Under the pieces are notes generated by a model. That model was not told the origin of the DNA. It ran no database searches and worked only from the letters and a program-made list of their open reading frames with translations. Position numbers and translations under genes: made by a program. Shown here in pieces: positions 1 to 12,200 of a DNA stretch of 64,000 nt. Source of the DNA: Saksenaea vasiformis B4078 (taxonomy: Eukaryota > Mucoromycota > Mucoromycetes > Mucorales > Saksenaeaceae); assembly GCA_000697055.1 (NCBI GenBank), contig JNDT01002288.1, forward strand, positions 49,236-113,235. The letters run 5' to 3'. Every line of letters begins with the position of its first letter. The first letter of the stretch is position 1.

Positions 1-782
1 GCAGGGTGACCCCAAGGCTAGTCTCTTGTTGCCCAGAAACGCCCTGTTGCAAGCATTTTTATAGTATGCAGCATTTTCCATAGGGTTGCAGAAACTTTCC
101 CCCGTAACAAAAGGCAGCACGGCTTTTGTACAGGTACATCGATGTTCGTATCTTGGTTTGAACTGTAAACATATGCGAATGACAGAAATAATGGCGGGTA
201 TGCTGCTCCGGAATCCGTGCCAATGAGATACAGAACCAAGTCCCCGGCAAGATGGACTCCACGACACGCAAAGTTCATTCGTTCCAGGTTATGGTTCCTC
301 CATGGTGTGATTGCTTTTATATAAAGATCACACATAGACACTAAGTGACACTCCTTAGAAGCCATAAGATTGGCATCGGAAAGGATGATATTGTCTTTTG
401 AAAAAAAAGTTATCTTGCATAAGACGTTGTGTTGACGCTCCTTCTTTGATCCCTTACAGACATTGATCCTGAGCAGACTCCTAAAGGCAGCGGATTTATC
501 ATTATTATTATTATAATAGTAGTGCCCATTTCCGACCTAGAAATGGGCGGACTTTCTGGACAGTTCCGTTAGTCGCGTTCCACCTCTGAAGGAGCATGCT
601 TTGTTAAATCGTGCAGACCGTGAGCAATAACTGAGACATCACTGATCTTAGCAGTAGCTCTCTTTCTTCTTCTTCTTCTTCTTTTCTTCATTTACTGACG
701 CGCATGCTAATTCACTAGCGGATGGTTTCTCGTTTCGTTTTCTTTTCTTTTCTTTTCTTTTTTACTTTATGCAGTTTCTCCT
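1..782. other. left edge, no gene assigned
   Basis: No gene recognised. A minus-strand open frame of about 115 codons spans 18-365, but I see no family motif in it and cannot link it by splicing to CDC45. Bases 664-684 are a TTC microsatellite. Bases 736-762 are a TTTTC repeat that lies just beyond the CDC45 stop codon, in its presumed 3' region. The rest is unremarkable. Confidence 0.4.
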
Positions 783-2462
783 TTATGAGGCTTCCTTTGC
801 TTCTATTTTCTTAATACACAATCGAATGCCGCATTGAAGATGATCGAATCTATATCGTCGTTTGAATTGAATGCATGATTTTCCAAACTTTCTGCTTTAC
901 CTTCCCATGGCGTCGTACGCGGTGTAGAACGAGGAACCCATTTCTGCCCAATCTTCGTCATCCCAACGTGCATCTTCTCCCAGCTCCATAGCGAGAGCTG
1001 GCGACGTTTCCAGCAGCGTATGAAGCGCGTAAACTGTATCGCTTGCTGACAATCGTCCATTATAGCCAAAAGATTGTGAAAAACTTGGATAGAGGATACC
1101 CTCCACGCCTTGCAGTTGACACATGGCTTCCACCTTTTTCTTGAGTTCCTTCTTTGTGCTCAACTCCATATGGGTGTATTGTTGTTTTGCTTGTTTTAAT
1201 GAAATACTAACACCGAGATGGAGCAAGATGAGTGAATGGTCGTAGTATAGGATGCACGCTGATAAATTTTTACCCTTCTGTTGCCAGCATGTTATGCAGA
1301 CGAACTAATCCTGCTTCCGTCCGAAGTGATAGAATTTCAGAGATATATGGAGAATGGACCATGCTGTCATACAGGTTCCAATGTCGGAACAACATGAAAC
1401 GATATTCATCCTCTGTTCGAATGCTGCCTTCGACCAGTGCATCATCTTCACCAACATTCAAACGAGCAACCTCATCAGAGAGTGTTTTTACATGATCTAG
1501 GTATTTGTCTGTGTCTATCTGCTCAAAAACATACTGTGTAGTGACGCCAATGATACACCACCATAGTAACTGGTTATTCGTCTGAGCAAGATCTGTTGCA
1601 AGTGCATAGGCAATCGCAGCCGAACAATGTCCATAATAAGCGGGAACATCATGGTACTCTACGAGCTCTCGTATTTTTGCCTGTCTCTGCATACGTTGCT
1701 CTACCCGTGATGTGCCCTCAGGAGGGCTATTTAATCGGCGTCTTTGTCGCGGTCGATTACTCTGTAATCTTCCAAACTCGTCCTCCTGCTCCTCTTCTTC
1801 TTCATCATTTGTCGCACTGGAATCAGAATCAGCTTCGGAATCAGAGTCAGCATCGTACTATAGACAGCGCAGTTTTTCAGTTTTTTTGTTGTAAACTGGC
1901 TCTCTCCTCCTCTATTCTTTACCTTCATCATGATATGTGCCTCAATTAGCTGTTCCATCCGTTTGGAATCGGCAGCATCGTCGAATACATGTACATTTTT
2001 GTGTTGAGGGAGCAGGTTATCGATATTGAACGGTCGGTTACTATCCATCACATATATATTCACTGAAGCAGGGAACAGCTGTGTAATATCGATCGTGGCG
2101 CCACAGTTGATCATGACGACAGATCGCATCTGATGAAGGTCTAAGTACTAGGTTCCTGAGCGATCGGGCAAATCACCTTTGTGTTTTTCGCTTTCAGATC
2201 AGTAGCAGCCTTCAACAACTCTTCCTGGCTGGAGACGGGTATAATTCTATGCTGTATAAAGTCGCTTTTGAAAAGGCCCTGAGAAACAAAAGACATCAGA
2301 GGGATGAAGGGAAACGTTGTTGCGTTATATTACTTGAAGAATACGACATGTGCACAGCGCATCGACATCGGCTGACACAAATAGAATGCAGCTTCCAACA
2401 TTGGAGTTGCGTTTAATACCCTCATAGACTCTTTCGTAATTCTCTCTTGTAATTCTGACCAT
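783..2462 (-). CDS. CDC45: DNA replication initiation factor Cdc45, C-terminus short
   Basis: Cdc45 joins MCM2-7 and GINS to form the replicative CMG helicase in the nucleus. Six exons (2462-2334, 2278-2177, 2147-1923, 1857-1274, 1206-901, 849-783) sum to 1413 nt, or 470 residues, with every splice phase consistent. Visible landmarks are the N-terminal FVSADVDALCTCRIL motif, the VVMINCGATIDI motif, the DSNRP motif, an acidic then Arg-rich linker (about residues 155-190), and the LLWWCIIGVT and FRHWNLYDSM blocks. The start is the ATG that directly opens the conserved N-terminus. Intron 2 is only 29 nt. The model stops just after the conserved AYDAM helix, about 100 residues short of usual Cdc45 length, and I found no further exon towards position 1. 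The last exon (783-849) is the least certain. Identity is firm; the C-terminal end is not. Confidence 0.88.
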
Positions 2463-2745
2463 CCGCGTGAAACTGGGGAAGCGGCTTTAAGAGGAAATAA
2501 ACGCAACGCGTCCCCTAAGCTAGTCGCGCGGCGCGTTACCAAAAAATCCGCGTCGCCTTTCCCCAGCCACGAAATGGGTATCGTCGAGTTGACCATAGCA
2601 AGTATTTATTGCTCTCAAAAGACTCGTAAACTTTACATTACATTCTTGGATCCTTATAAGCTTGTTGTTTTATTAGAAAGTCTGCATCTGAATCGTTTTA
2701 TCTAGGTGTGTGCTAAAATGAAAGTGGCACTTCACGTATGGTAGA

Positions 2746-2901
2746 TCATGAGGAGTCGTACAGAATAAAACTTGCGCCCGCTTCTTCTATCAATAGGTCT
2801 AATAGAGGAAAAGGATCTTGCTTGCTTGACTATGTAGACAGAGCGGCCATATTCATTATCTCAGGGGGTGGTGGTGTGCGGCTTTGATCATCTGAGGTCA
2901 T
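2746..2901 (-). pseudogene. small open frame broken by one TAG
   Basis: From the ATG at 2901 a proline-rich start (PPPP) runs 24 codons to a TAG, then continues in the same frame for 27 more codons (LLDLLIEEAGASFILYD) to a TGA. The composition after the stop is protein-like. It may be a decayed small gene, chance, or an exon boundary I misread. No family recognised. Confidence 0.2.
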
Positions 2902-3037
2902 GCTGTGCTTAAAAAAATACGACTTAAAAATAATAAAACGTATGAATGCTCCTAACTTACGACCAGTCTGATAGAATATCGTTCATTGTAAGCATACGTT
3001 ACATAAAAACATCGTTTTAAGTCGCATGTGTCCATAG

Positions 3038-3414
3038 GCTAACCAGGCATGGAAGTTAAAGTTACCGGACTTTGATTTCCCGAAACAGGGAAAAAGAGGG
3101 GGTTGGGTAGTCGGTGTCGATGGCAAGTTCTATTCATCGCATGGATTTAGATGGTGTGAACTGTTTAAGTACTTAGAATGGCTAAGGAGTTCATGGTGCC
3201 AAAGGCATACAGAAGGCAATCCTATCGAATCTATTCTTGTACTTATCACCGAAAATTTATGCTTTTCCCGTGAGTGTAATGCATATGCCACTCAAAATCA
3301 AAGAATAGAAGAAATTGGTCATTGCTTTGCCACGAGCAAAACTGTTGGCCGAAATACCGGCATGAAAGGCGTTAAACAAACAAAATGCGTTTTGTTTCCA
3401 GGCTTTCTGCTATA
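3038..3414 (+). other. orphan open frame, probable exon or gene remnant
   Basis: An open frame of about 125 codons begins right after an acceptor-like CATAG (3033-3037) and ends at a TAA (3412-3414). It has only one late Met, so it would be an internal or terminal exon rather than a whole gene. The composition is protein-like, rich in Trp, Cys and Gly, for example GGWVVGVDGKFYSSHGFRW and ECNAYATQNQR. I found no partner exon with a start codon and recognise no family. It could be a fragment of a mobile element. Confidence 0.3.
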
Positions 3415-4218
3415 AAATGCATCTAGTATTTGTTATTTTCTGGTACTGAGTCCTTCCTGAGTTTCAGCAAAGTTCAAAAGAAATAGAAGAAAAGGGCTTT
3501 GATAGATGAACCAGAGGGTCTAGATGCGGTCCAATGTCATCTGGTCGGATGAATGAAACGAGTAGTGACTAGTCATAACAGGGTATTATAGGGAGATGTG
3601 AATATGAGAATGCCATAGACCGAACCGAAATAGCATTTTCTGAAGAACAGTTATGTAACCTAATCGTATAACAAATCGAGACAAACGATGGTCCTCCCAC
3701 GGACATCGAATACTCTCAGATACAGAAAACCCTGGCTTAACCAACTTAAAACACGCGGTCATATGTACTGAGCAGAAAGATCGAAGAAGATAAAGCAAGA
3801 TCATTGATTACTAAATGTAAACAAGGAATGATAAGCGCTTATATTAAGAAAGGTCCAGAAGTTTACCTCTTTCTGAGTCGGTGATTGAATTTATTTTGTA
3901 TTGGTTTTCAGGTTGTGGGAAAAAGATAAAAAAAAAAAAGGTGATGAAAAAGTCAAGTGTCTATAGAGTGAGTTTGTGCAGTAAGAAACGAGTTTTCATA
4001 TGAAATGGGCAGGAGGATGATCTGTTTCTTAAGGTGGCACAGACAACAATTTGACATAATGATTTGTCAGGCACGTCATATTGAGTTAACTGCTTGATTT
4101 CAAATCCTTTTGTTTTTTTTTTACTTGTTTGAGTGATGAACCGTGGTCCTATCGTCTTGTGAGTTGTGACTCCCCCAAAGTCTAGACCATTTCATGAAGC
4201 TAATCAAAAGAATGGATC

Positions 4219-4441
4219 ATGCTTCCCATTAGAACCATTGATGAAGCTGAATGGCTCTTGGATCAGATTCCACCTCCTGATGCTGAAGAAGATGTAATGA
4301 CTACGAATATGAGAAATAAACTTCAACAGTTATTAGCTGACTTGCGTAAAGGTGCTGAAGGTAATAGAAAAAAATTATATATAAGGTAGAATAAAGAGAT
4401 ACTTAATACCAAAACCAGGTGCAGGTGACAACAGACAGTGA
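4219..4441 (+). CDS. possible two-exon small protein (54 aa)
   Basis: Exon 1 (4219-4360) opens with ATG and encodes an acidic, helical stretch (IDEAEWLLDQIPPPDAEED, then KLQQLLADLRKGAEG). A GT-AG intron at 4361-4418 restores phase into a short exon 2 that ends in TGA at 4439-4441; the total of 165 nt is divisible by three. No family recognised. It could instead be the start of a longer gene or a remnant. Confidence 0.3.
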
Positions 4442-5257
4442 GAAGCATGCAAAGCAAGTACACTTTCGGCTAGCAGCAACATTTCAATCTCGATAATGGA
4501 TTAAAATTAACATCTGCATTCTATTTGGGGGGAGTCTAGACCTGTTTGTAGGTTCATCAAAGCATTATGATGATTTTCCATCTTTTTAGAAAAATGCCAG
4601 AAGAAAAAAAAAAAAGAACTTTTTGGTGTGTCACACAAAGACGTTACAACATGTTACAATACTATTTGCGTTTTTTAATCAACATAGCTGAGCGTGTACC
4701 CATGTTTAAAATATTCACAGTCATTAGAAAATGCCTGTTGTCTGGATGCAGTTCGGATCTCATTTGCATAAACTGTTCTCTTTGAGACGCACAAACGTGC
4801 TTAGAACGCGTCGTGACGGTTTGGCAATGCAAATTTCACCATTGGACAGTACCTACTCCGACATTGACCATTTTACTGGGAAGTTTAGTAAGCAACGTGA
4901 AGAAAGAAAAAAGAGTACACAATTGTTATTAAATTTCATACTAATTATAAATATTAAAAAGTTATTAAAGGATAGAGCAGTATATAATGGGATAGTCTTT
5001 AGACGTGTTGATGAATAATTACAACAAGAAGGACTTCTTATAACGGTCGAATTTCTCCTGGATCGATGTTAAGGTTTCGGTGGTCCTTTCGTTAGGGTCT
5101 GGACTCTATCAGCCACACCCCGAACAACTTAACAATCCTTACGAAGTTATCTGTTTCTTTCTTTTTCTTTCTTTCTCTCTCACTTATATATATAACTTTC
5201 TTTTTTAATTTGACTTTAAGTCCTGGACGTGTCCTTGACTTATGGCTTTTACTATAA
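4442..5257. other. AT-rich gap, no gene assigned
   Basis: AT-rich DNA with short frames at 4567-4785 and 4731-5018 that I could not join into a gene. The last 100 bases are CT-rich (runs of TTTC and CTCT, 5157-5190), as expected of a fungal promoter upstream of the pseudokinase gene. Confidence 0.4.
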
Positions 5258-6957
5258 ATGTCGCTCTTACATTACCTTATTCCATGCGACGTAGCTTTTT
5301 ATTGCAAATATGCACTTCCACTTATTACTGCTCAACCTGAACAGTTCGATCTAGACGGATTCCATTCTCTCATTCCAAATGACAATCAGAATGAACTCTT
5401 TCTTTCTATCGACGAAGCATATCAACATTTTGAACAAAATACTGACGCACAATATGAATTACACCCACGATTTGGTCGATATGCAAGTAAAAAAAATTAT
5501 ATATATATCCCATTTTTTTATATCTCGAGTTGCTAAATCGTCTGATGTCAGGTGTGGGATTTAGCTGACCAATGGTATCAGAAATGGAATGTCGTTTTCT
5601 CACTCGAACATATGTGGAATTGGCTACCCTCCGACATTGAATTTACTGAACACAATGAAGAACAAGACCGATCAACAACGACTACTACTACTACTAACGT
5701 GCGAGCTTCGGATCTTGAACGACGGTTCAATACGGCCAATATTCAACCTTGGCTTGATCACATTACACACCGCCACCATCTTCATCCAGAACACCGTCTA
5801 CTTTTGGAAAAAGTGTGCAAATATCTCGTTGAATGGCATCAGACAAATAGGCCATTAGCCCTCGCCGGTGCATGCAAACTAAACCCCATCCCACTTTTTC
5901 CTCCTGCCTGGTTTGTTGACAAACAACAACAAAATCACAGCGATCACGAAGGCATTGCTCCTTCTTATATAGCCCGGTTCGTACCACCCTATCGCCTGAC
6001 ACAGACCCCTGTTCCAGAACGGTGGGACGAAGTTTTCCTAAAAGGGTTGACGGTTCAGGTAAGGCAAAAAAAATTGGGTCATCGGGTCGTTGAAATCACA
6101 AAAACCGTTACTTCACTTAGTTCGATATCGATCCCGGTATGATTGCCATGGTCACTTCAACTACCCCTATTTATGGCCTCACAATGCATTACGATGAACA
6201 ACGCGGCTATAGTCAAATTATGATGGTCATGAAAAAAGCAACCTATGGTAATCTCGAAACGCGTCTGGAACGAGAAATTCCTACAAATTACGACAAATTA
6301 CGTATGTTAGCACTGAGCATCACCAAGTCGGTCAAAGATCTCCATTGGGAATATATTCATGGCAATGTGCACCCACGAAATATCCTGCTCAATTTCGCTG
6401 ACTATGTTGGTGAGCTTGTCGATATTACGTTCATGCAACGTAACCAAACCAGTACTCGTTGGCCACACTGCCGTGGTGGCGGTCGATGGCCTTATGTAGC
6501 ACCCGAGGCAGCTGCTTGTCAAACACTGACAACCGCTGCGGACATTTATGCACTTGGGATCATTCTTTGGCAACTCGTTTCACGCGTGACCTTCCCCGAT
6601 CACACACTGGTAGACCCTTATGTTTACCGGATCGAGCCAATCCCAGGCGTCCTAAAGGAATGGGAAGATCTTTATACTGATTGCCTGAATACCGATCCTT
6701 CAAAACGTCCCAATGCCTATACAGTGTACCGACGGTTGGAAAGATTACCATCCGATGTCCCACTTAATACTGCCACGCTCGATTACATACGACAGCGACG
6801 AACAGAAATCAATGCCTTTTTAATGGAACACCGTCAACAAGCCGACGAACCGATGTTAGCGAAAGTCGGCGATCATATTTTAACGGCGTCTGTCACCCGT
6901 CTAGTCAATCGAGGGCTTGAAAATTATCCAAGTCTGGTTCAACGGTTTACATTTTAA
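5258..6957 (+). CDS. pseudokinase-domain protein (519 aa)
   Basis: Three exons (5258-5486, 5565-6058, 6121-6957) total 1560 nt in frame. The N-terminal half (about 1-240) is unrecognised and carries a Thr run. The C-terminal half has a kinase C-lobe: hinge MVMKKATYGNL, catalytic loop HGNVHPRNILL, PYVAPEAA in place of the APE motif, DIYALGIILWQLVS helix F, and a C-terminal CLNTDPSKRP. The catalytic HRD Asp is replaced (HGN), DFG reads DIT, and no convincing glycine loop or VAIK lysine is visible before the hinge. It is therefore probably catalytically inactive and may act as a scaffold or regulator. The intron 1 acceptor was chosen because it alone keeps the frame. Confidence 0.7.
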
Positions 6958-8576
6958 GAGAGAGAGAAGAAGATGGCAACTTTATCTATTTCTTTTTTTC
7001 ATCCATTCTCCACCTTATCTCTCTCTTCTCTCTGGTCCCCTCCGTTTGTTTAACATTAATCTGTCTTATTTTGCTTCACTCTCCTCTATTTTGCAAGTAT
7101 TATATGATTGAATTCTTTTCTCTTTTCTTCTTTTCTTTTTTACGTTTTAAATTGTACAAGAAAACAACAAAATGCTAGTGAAACGTTAAACAGAAACAGT
7201 TGATGCGGAGAATGATCATTTCGGAATACGCGTTAACGTACATAGTGAACAACTGTATTAACAAAAAAAAAAAAAGATACCACATTACCGTTACAAACAG
7301 TCTGTGTCTAGACCCATTGCTCCTGTACATGAAATCGTCATAAGCATGCAATGTAAACCAATCATGTATGTACTTGTCTTGCAGCTCCTACCACGTGGCT
7401 GAAGAATCACGTCCATATATTGTTTATGGAGGATGCTTATCATTTAGTGGATATCAACAACGGCATCAGCTCTTCGCGGGAAGAAGTTAACATTGCAAGC
7501 TTTTCCTGAAACGTCTTACATTAAAAATGAACGAAACAAAACAAAACAAATAGTCATTCGGAATTGTAACGGTGGTTTGTAGCATACCACAGGGCAAACC
7601 GTCCACGCTAAATCAAAGGGAAAAACGGGAATTTCTACAGATCCGAGTGAGACGTCTAAGTGTCATATCTGCTTTCCTTTCCTCTGCTTATGCTTGGAAA
7701 CCAATGCGGTTACACAATAACGTATAACCTACGAAACGCGACATCAACAGATACTGGACCAACAAATAAATAATGGTGTAGAGTCAAACAATTACTGTAG
7801 CTTATGAAGAGTATGGCTATTCCTCTGGGCTTGCGATAACACTGACCAAAGGGCAAAGCTAAATGCTTTATCTCTACAGACAGCATGACATGTAGCTATC
7901 ATTGATGTCTTTCAAGTGTATCACCAGGAAACACTATTTTTTTGTTTTTGAACATGTAGGCTTATAGGCGAAAAGCAAAAAATACGGCTTATTCACATGG
8001 TTATAAAAAAAAAAGAACGCAGTACGGCATCGTGGAACAATGACGTTACGACCTCCAGGAACGTTTACGATGTGTTCCTGCACATGGCTCAAAATAGTAA
8101 TTACTAGTCACTCGCTCCAGCAGGCGTTGTCATGGTATGGACTAACGCGTCACTTAATGTGGACGTTGTCGTTTCTATTTGTATCGATGGCCTGATAGAA
8201 GTCTTCCATAAACGGCTACGGCTTGCCCCGGAAGCTCTGTGGCTCGTGGGCCCGTCATAGTACACATTTTGCTACGGAACCATACTATTACTACTTTGTC
8301 ATGCAGAAACCACACAAACAGTTGTAGCTTTACTTGTTCGGCGGCATGACGATTAAAGAAAAGGCCACGGAGGTGAAGGGAGACCTCTATCAACGCGTGT
8401 GAATGGATGGACGCTAACTTTATAGTTTTACAAACCCGATGCAATGCTTAAGCATCCGGCTGAATTCGTGCGACGTTAAGTTGGACCGGGCCACACTAAC
8501 AAATATGGTCAAGCTTAGCGTTCGCGTCATCCACTATTGTGTGAGAAATCGCGCTACGAGGCACCAGGACAAAAGG
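6958..8576. other. intergenic, no gene assigned
   Basis: Contains the 3' region of the pseudokinase gene and the upstream region of the DUF3759 gene. A short exon-like frame at about 7384-7489 follows a TTGCAG acceptor and encodes YHVAEESRPYIVYGGCL before a TAA, but no partner exon was found. A minus frame at 8175-8444 has no recognisable motif. Several A-runs of 10-13 are present. Confidence 0.4.
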
Positions 8577-8585
8577 TATAAAAGA
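8577..8585 (+). promoter_or_regulatory. TATA box of the DUF3759 gene
   Basis: TATAAAAGA lies 51 bp upstream of the ATG at 8636. A canonical TATA box this close to the start fits an inducible, highly expressed gene, as reported for CipC-type proteins. Confidence 0.6.
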
Positions 8586-8635
8586 AGATTCATCTATCCA
8601 CTAGCCTGTTTCTATTTTCTTTACGCTTTTACATC

Positions 8636-9035
8636 ATGTCTTATCACGAAGAGGCTTACAACCAGATCCAGGCCATCGAAAACCCTACTGAGGAACACAA
8701 GTCTTCTGTCACTCACCAACTTTTGGCTGGTGCTGCTGCCTTTGAGGCCATGCGTCTCTACAACAAGAAGAAGGAAGAGGAAGGTGAGGAAGTGTCTCAC
8801 TCTACTGCCAAGGAACTTTTGGCCGCTTTCACCGGTGCCACCGTCGACCGTTTGGTTGAGACCAAGGGTATGGACTGGCTTGACAAGCAGAAGGCTAAGC
8901 AGTAAGTTATTCAAAATGCAACATGCATCCGCGTTTCTTTCGGGTCTGACGCGTTTTTTTTTCCCTCTTAGCCATGCCAAAGAGGAAGCTGAGAAGCTCT
9001 ACTCCCAGCAGTATGGCTTCAAATTCGACCAATAA
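8636..9035 (+). CDS. DUF3759 / CipC-like stress protein (109 aa)
   Basis: Two exons (8636-8901, 8972-9035) around a 70-nt GTAAGT intron give 109 residues. The sequence matches the DUF3759 family, whose founder is the concanamycin-induced protein CipC: an N-terminal YHEEAYNQI segment, HQLLAGAAAFEAMRLYNKK, the acidic/basic linker, FTGATVDRLVETKG, and a C-terminal HAKEEAEKLYSQQYG. It is small, charged and helical, with no signal peptide or membrane segment, so probably cytosolic. Family members are known as abundant stress-, drug- or host-induced proteins of unknown biochemical role. Codon choice is strongly biased to C-ending codons (AAG, CTC, GCC), consistent with high expression. Confidence 0.85.
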
Positions 9036-9299
9036 GCATCTTATTTCCTTTTCGCTTTCGTTTGCACATAATGTAACTATGTTTTGAACAAATAAATGTA
9101 AAAAGAAACCGCCGTGTTTTTTGTAAAAAAAAAAAAAAAGGAAGTTATTCCGAAAATTCACTATTTTAGGGAATATTTCTTTTTAAGAAAGATCAAACCC
9201 AGCTTCCGCGCTTATCGCATAGAGTAGTTTCCTGTAAGTGTTTCAGATGATTATAAGCAAACGATTTTGATTTTTTCTTTTTTTACGCGTTTTGCAGAC

Positions 9300-12200
9300 T
9301 TACTCTCGCAATGTATCGTAATCTTTGAAGTGTGGGAGTTTCAACAAGTTGACGCATGTGGAACTTGTTGGTAATCGTTCATTATCTACACCTGCTTTTC
9401 TTATGCAGAACTGTGGTCGCAGCTCCTTGAACCCTAGTAATGGTGGTCTGGCACAGGAGGTGACGAATTTGACAAATTTCATGCGCTGCTCGTTGTCAAA
9501 ACTGTACAGTGCCCTCCAAAAATCCTCTATCGTCTGGTCCTTTTCCATGTAACCTCCTGCATACACCGTGTGCTTTCGCATGTCATCAATATCAATCGGT
9601 ACACTAGCGCCTCCAACAAGCACCTGGAGTTCTTTCTACAAGAAAATAAATATATATATATATATGCTTTACTTCATAATCAATTAACGTACCTGATTAA
9701 ACATGCGAAGCCATTTGACATCGACGATGGTCGATAAGCCTTTGTAGAATGCTTTGCATTGCTTCGCAATCTGGACATTCAGGCGATAATTGGCAACAAG
9801 GTACACGTAACGTATCCGATTTTGATTCGTTACTGGAATATTGCTACCGCCTGGAATCAGCTCCACCGTCCGGGACCGGCCGAGTTCTGTTTGACAAAAT
9901 AACCATGTTAAACCTTGTCAAGGGTAAACTCTCTTCCCGTACCATTTTCCGTCAAGGTAAAATCAAGACAGAGACTCTCAACATCCCCAGGAAAGTTCTT
10001 GACAGTAATTAACCCTTTATAAAGTTCCGAATCCAATGACGGCAAATCATCCACTTTTTTTTTTGTTTTTGACACAACTTATTAGACCATGCCTATACTG
10101 CCCAATCAAACAAAACTTACGATAGTTGATTTTCCCCAGGCATTTTTTCAGGAAGAACTCGGCAAATGCTACATCGACAAGGATACCTTCATAGAGAGCC
10201 TTGCCGATAATCAATCCAAGAAACTCAAAGCAGTCTAGCTGTTCCCCTGTGAAGAAGAAGAAGAAGAAGAAGAATTAGAGACGTTTAGGCTTTGTCTTAA
10301 AGTTAGATCGTGTCACCTACTTTGCGTCGCATACGGACTTGGATTCGGGTATAGCAGTTGATCCGTTGTGGCAAGGAACAAGCCGTGATTGGTATCAAAC
10401 GCTTCGTGACCAAGGCTAAGCCGAAATCGGTCAGTTCTCGGACGCCTGTCTTTTTTTATATACTATCGCCTGACTCTCACCATGTCAAAAATTCCTTGAA
10501 GACGCCACCGCCAATACCGACTTCAGGTCTCCCAAATTTATCCACGAATTGGATAGCCACCTTTCGTTTCAACTCTCCACCTAAAGATGCAGGAATCAGA
10601 GGTCTGTGTACCCTCACTTTTTTTTCTCTCCTACCTAGTCCGTAGAGGTGGGTAAAACCATCGTCGAAAACACGGCCACGTCGAATCGGGACGGACGGCC
10701 TCATCTCGCGCAGGTCGCTATCTAGATAGGTTTCTCGGTCCATTTCCACGAATTTGCGAAAGATCTCAACGCGCTGCTCAAACGGTATGACAAATGGTAT
10801 ATTATTGAGTAATTCAATGCGTGGACTGATCATAGCCGCTTCGGTTGTGGACAGATGGCGTCTCCCTTCGTGCCTTGATACTTCGTTTTCCAACGATAAT
10901 CCTTCAGCAATGACTGCGTGATTGAACCCCTCCGACTCCAAACCGTCGATAAGCCAATGGCCTTTTGGACAAAACGTTCGACGAGAGCTGCAAATAGTTC
11001 TTGTGTCACAAGACTTGAACTGCAGGAAAAAAAGTTGGACTTACTCTCTCATATGGATTTGTTGTACTAAGGTTGTTACAGTCGTCCTCAACTGTACAAT
11101 ACGTATCCCCGTCATTCCTAGACACTCATCCATAGCCAGCGCGTTGGCACACCAGTAAAGAACAAACGAAATATTCTGTAAGCATAGGGTTAGTATACGT
11201 TTGCCTACCAAGGCGGAGACCGTACCTTCAAATGCCGACTTAATGCAATCACCTGATCTAACTCCAGCTGATTGCCTCTATTTGACTTGCTAAAGAATTC
11301 ATCATCACCAATCGTCAGCAGCAACCTGGTGTACATCTCGCAGAGGAGATAAAATGTAGACCAAAAATCCGATGCTTTTTCATCTAAAAGAGAGAGAGAG
11401 ATAGAGAAGGGGACGGGGGAGATAGCAGTTGTAGTAATCCGCAACAGTAGCTTTTTGTTTTTTTTTCCTACTAACCAGTTATTATCTTGATAGCTTGGTC
11501 TAATCGGTTGAATATACTGGGATCACAATCCAGTGTAGTCGCAACGGGGGTGCCAGACCAAATACGCCACAAGATTTGCAACAGATATGTCGGCGTAGAT
11601 TCAGGTGACTGCGCCGACCATCGATGGTAAAGAAGGATACTGAGAATGCCGTCTTTTTGGTCAGAAAATCGCATCATCAATGTGTTGAAAAGGCTGGCCA
11701 TCGTTACAATCAATTCCATTGAATCTACATTGGAGGTAACGGTGACGCCCAGGAACCGATGTACGAGGTTGCTAAGTTTCTCCGAATCATAAAGGGATTG
11801 AAGTCGTGCCTTGATTGATGGATCCACCCGGATTTCTGGCTGTGCATCTAAAATTTGAATATCCTCTTCCTCACTATCCGTGTCATCTTCTATTAAATAA
11901 AAGAGGTTAATTTAGCAATTCGAGGATTTAGAGGTCACTGCTTACCAACAACCATGTCTCCTGAGGCTTTTCCGGAAGAATTAGACCAATAGATAGGTGA
12001 CAGGTTAACAAACAAAAGCCGGATGCATTTTGCATAGGGTATCTTGCAGGGAAATGCATACTGTCAATTCAATTGGAGACGCCGTCATGTCAACTTACCA
12101 GCATACGATCGAGGGATTCACCAGGAACGGTATTTCCCATGTATGTAATATTCATCAATAAAGCCACCACAGTATCCGGCTCAAAGCTGGGTCCACGACC

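Noticed and set aside
3045..3075. 5S rRNA-like phrase (GGAAGTTAAAGTTACCGG)
   Set aside because: Only a short resemblance; the rest of a 5S gene is absent and the bases sit inside a long open frame.
5677..5698. ACT repeat considered as a separate microsatellite feature
   Set aside because: It is coding, giving the Thr run of the pseudokinase N-terminal half.
8439..9035. 198-codon frame overlapping the DUF3759 gene
   Set aside because: It is a shadow of the DUF3759 exons in another frame; the family match and intron phase support the other frame.
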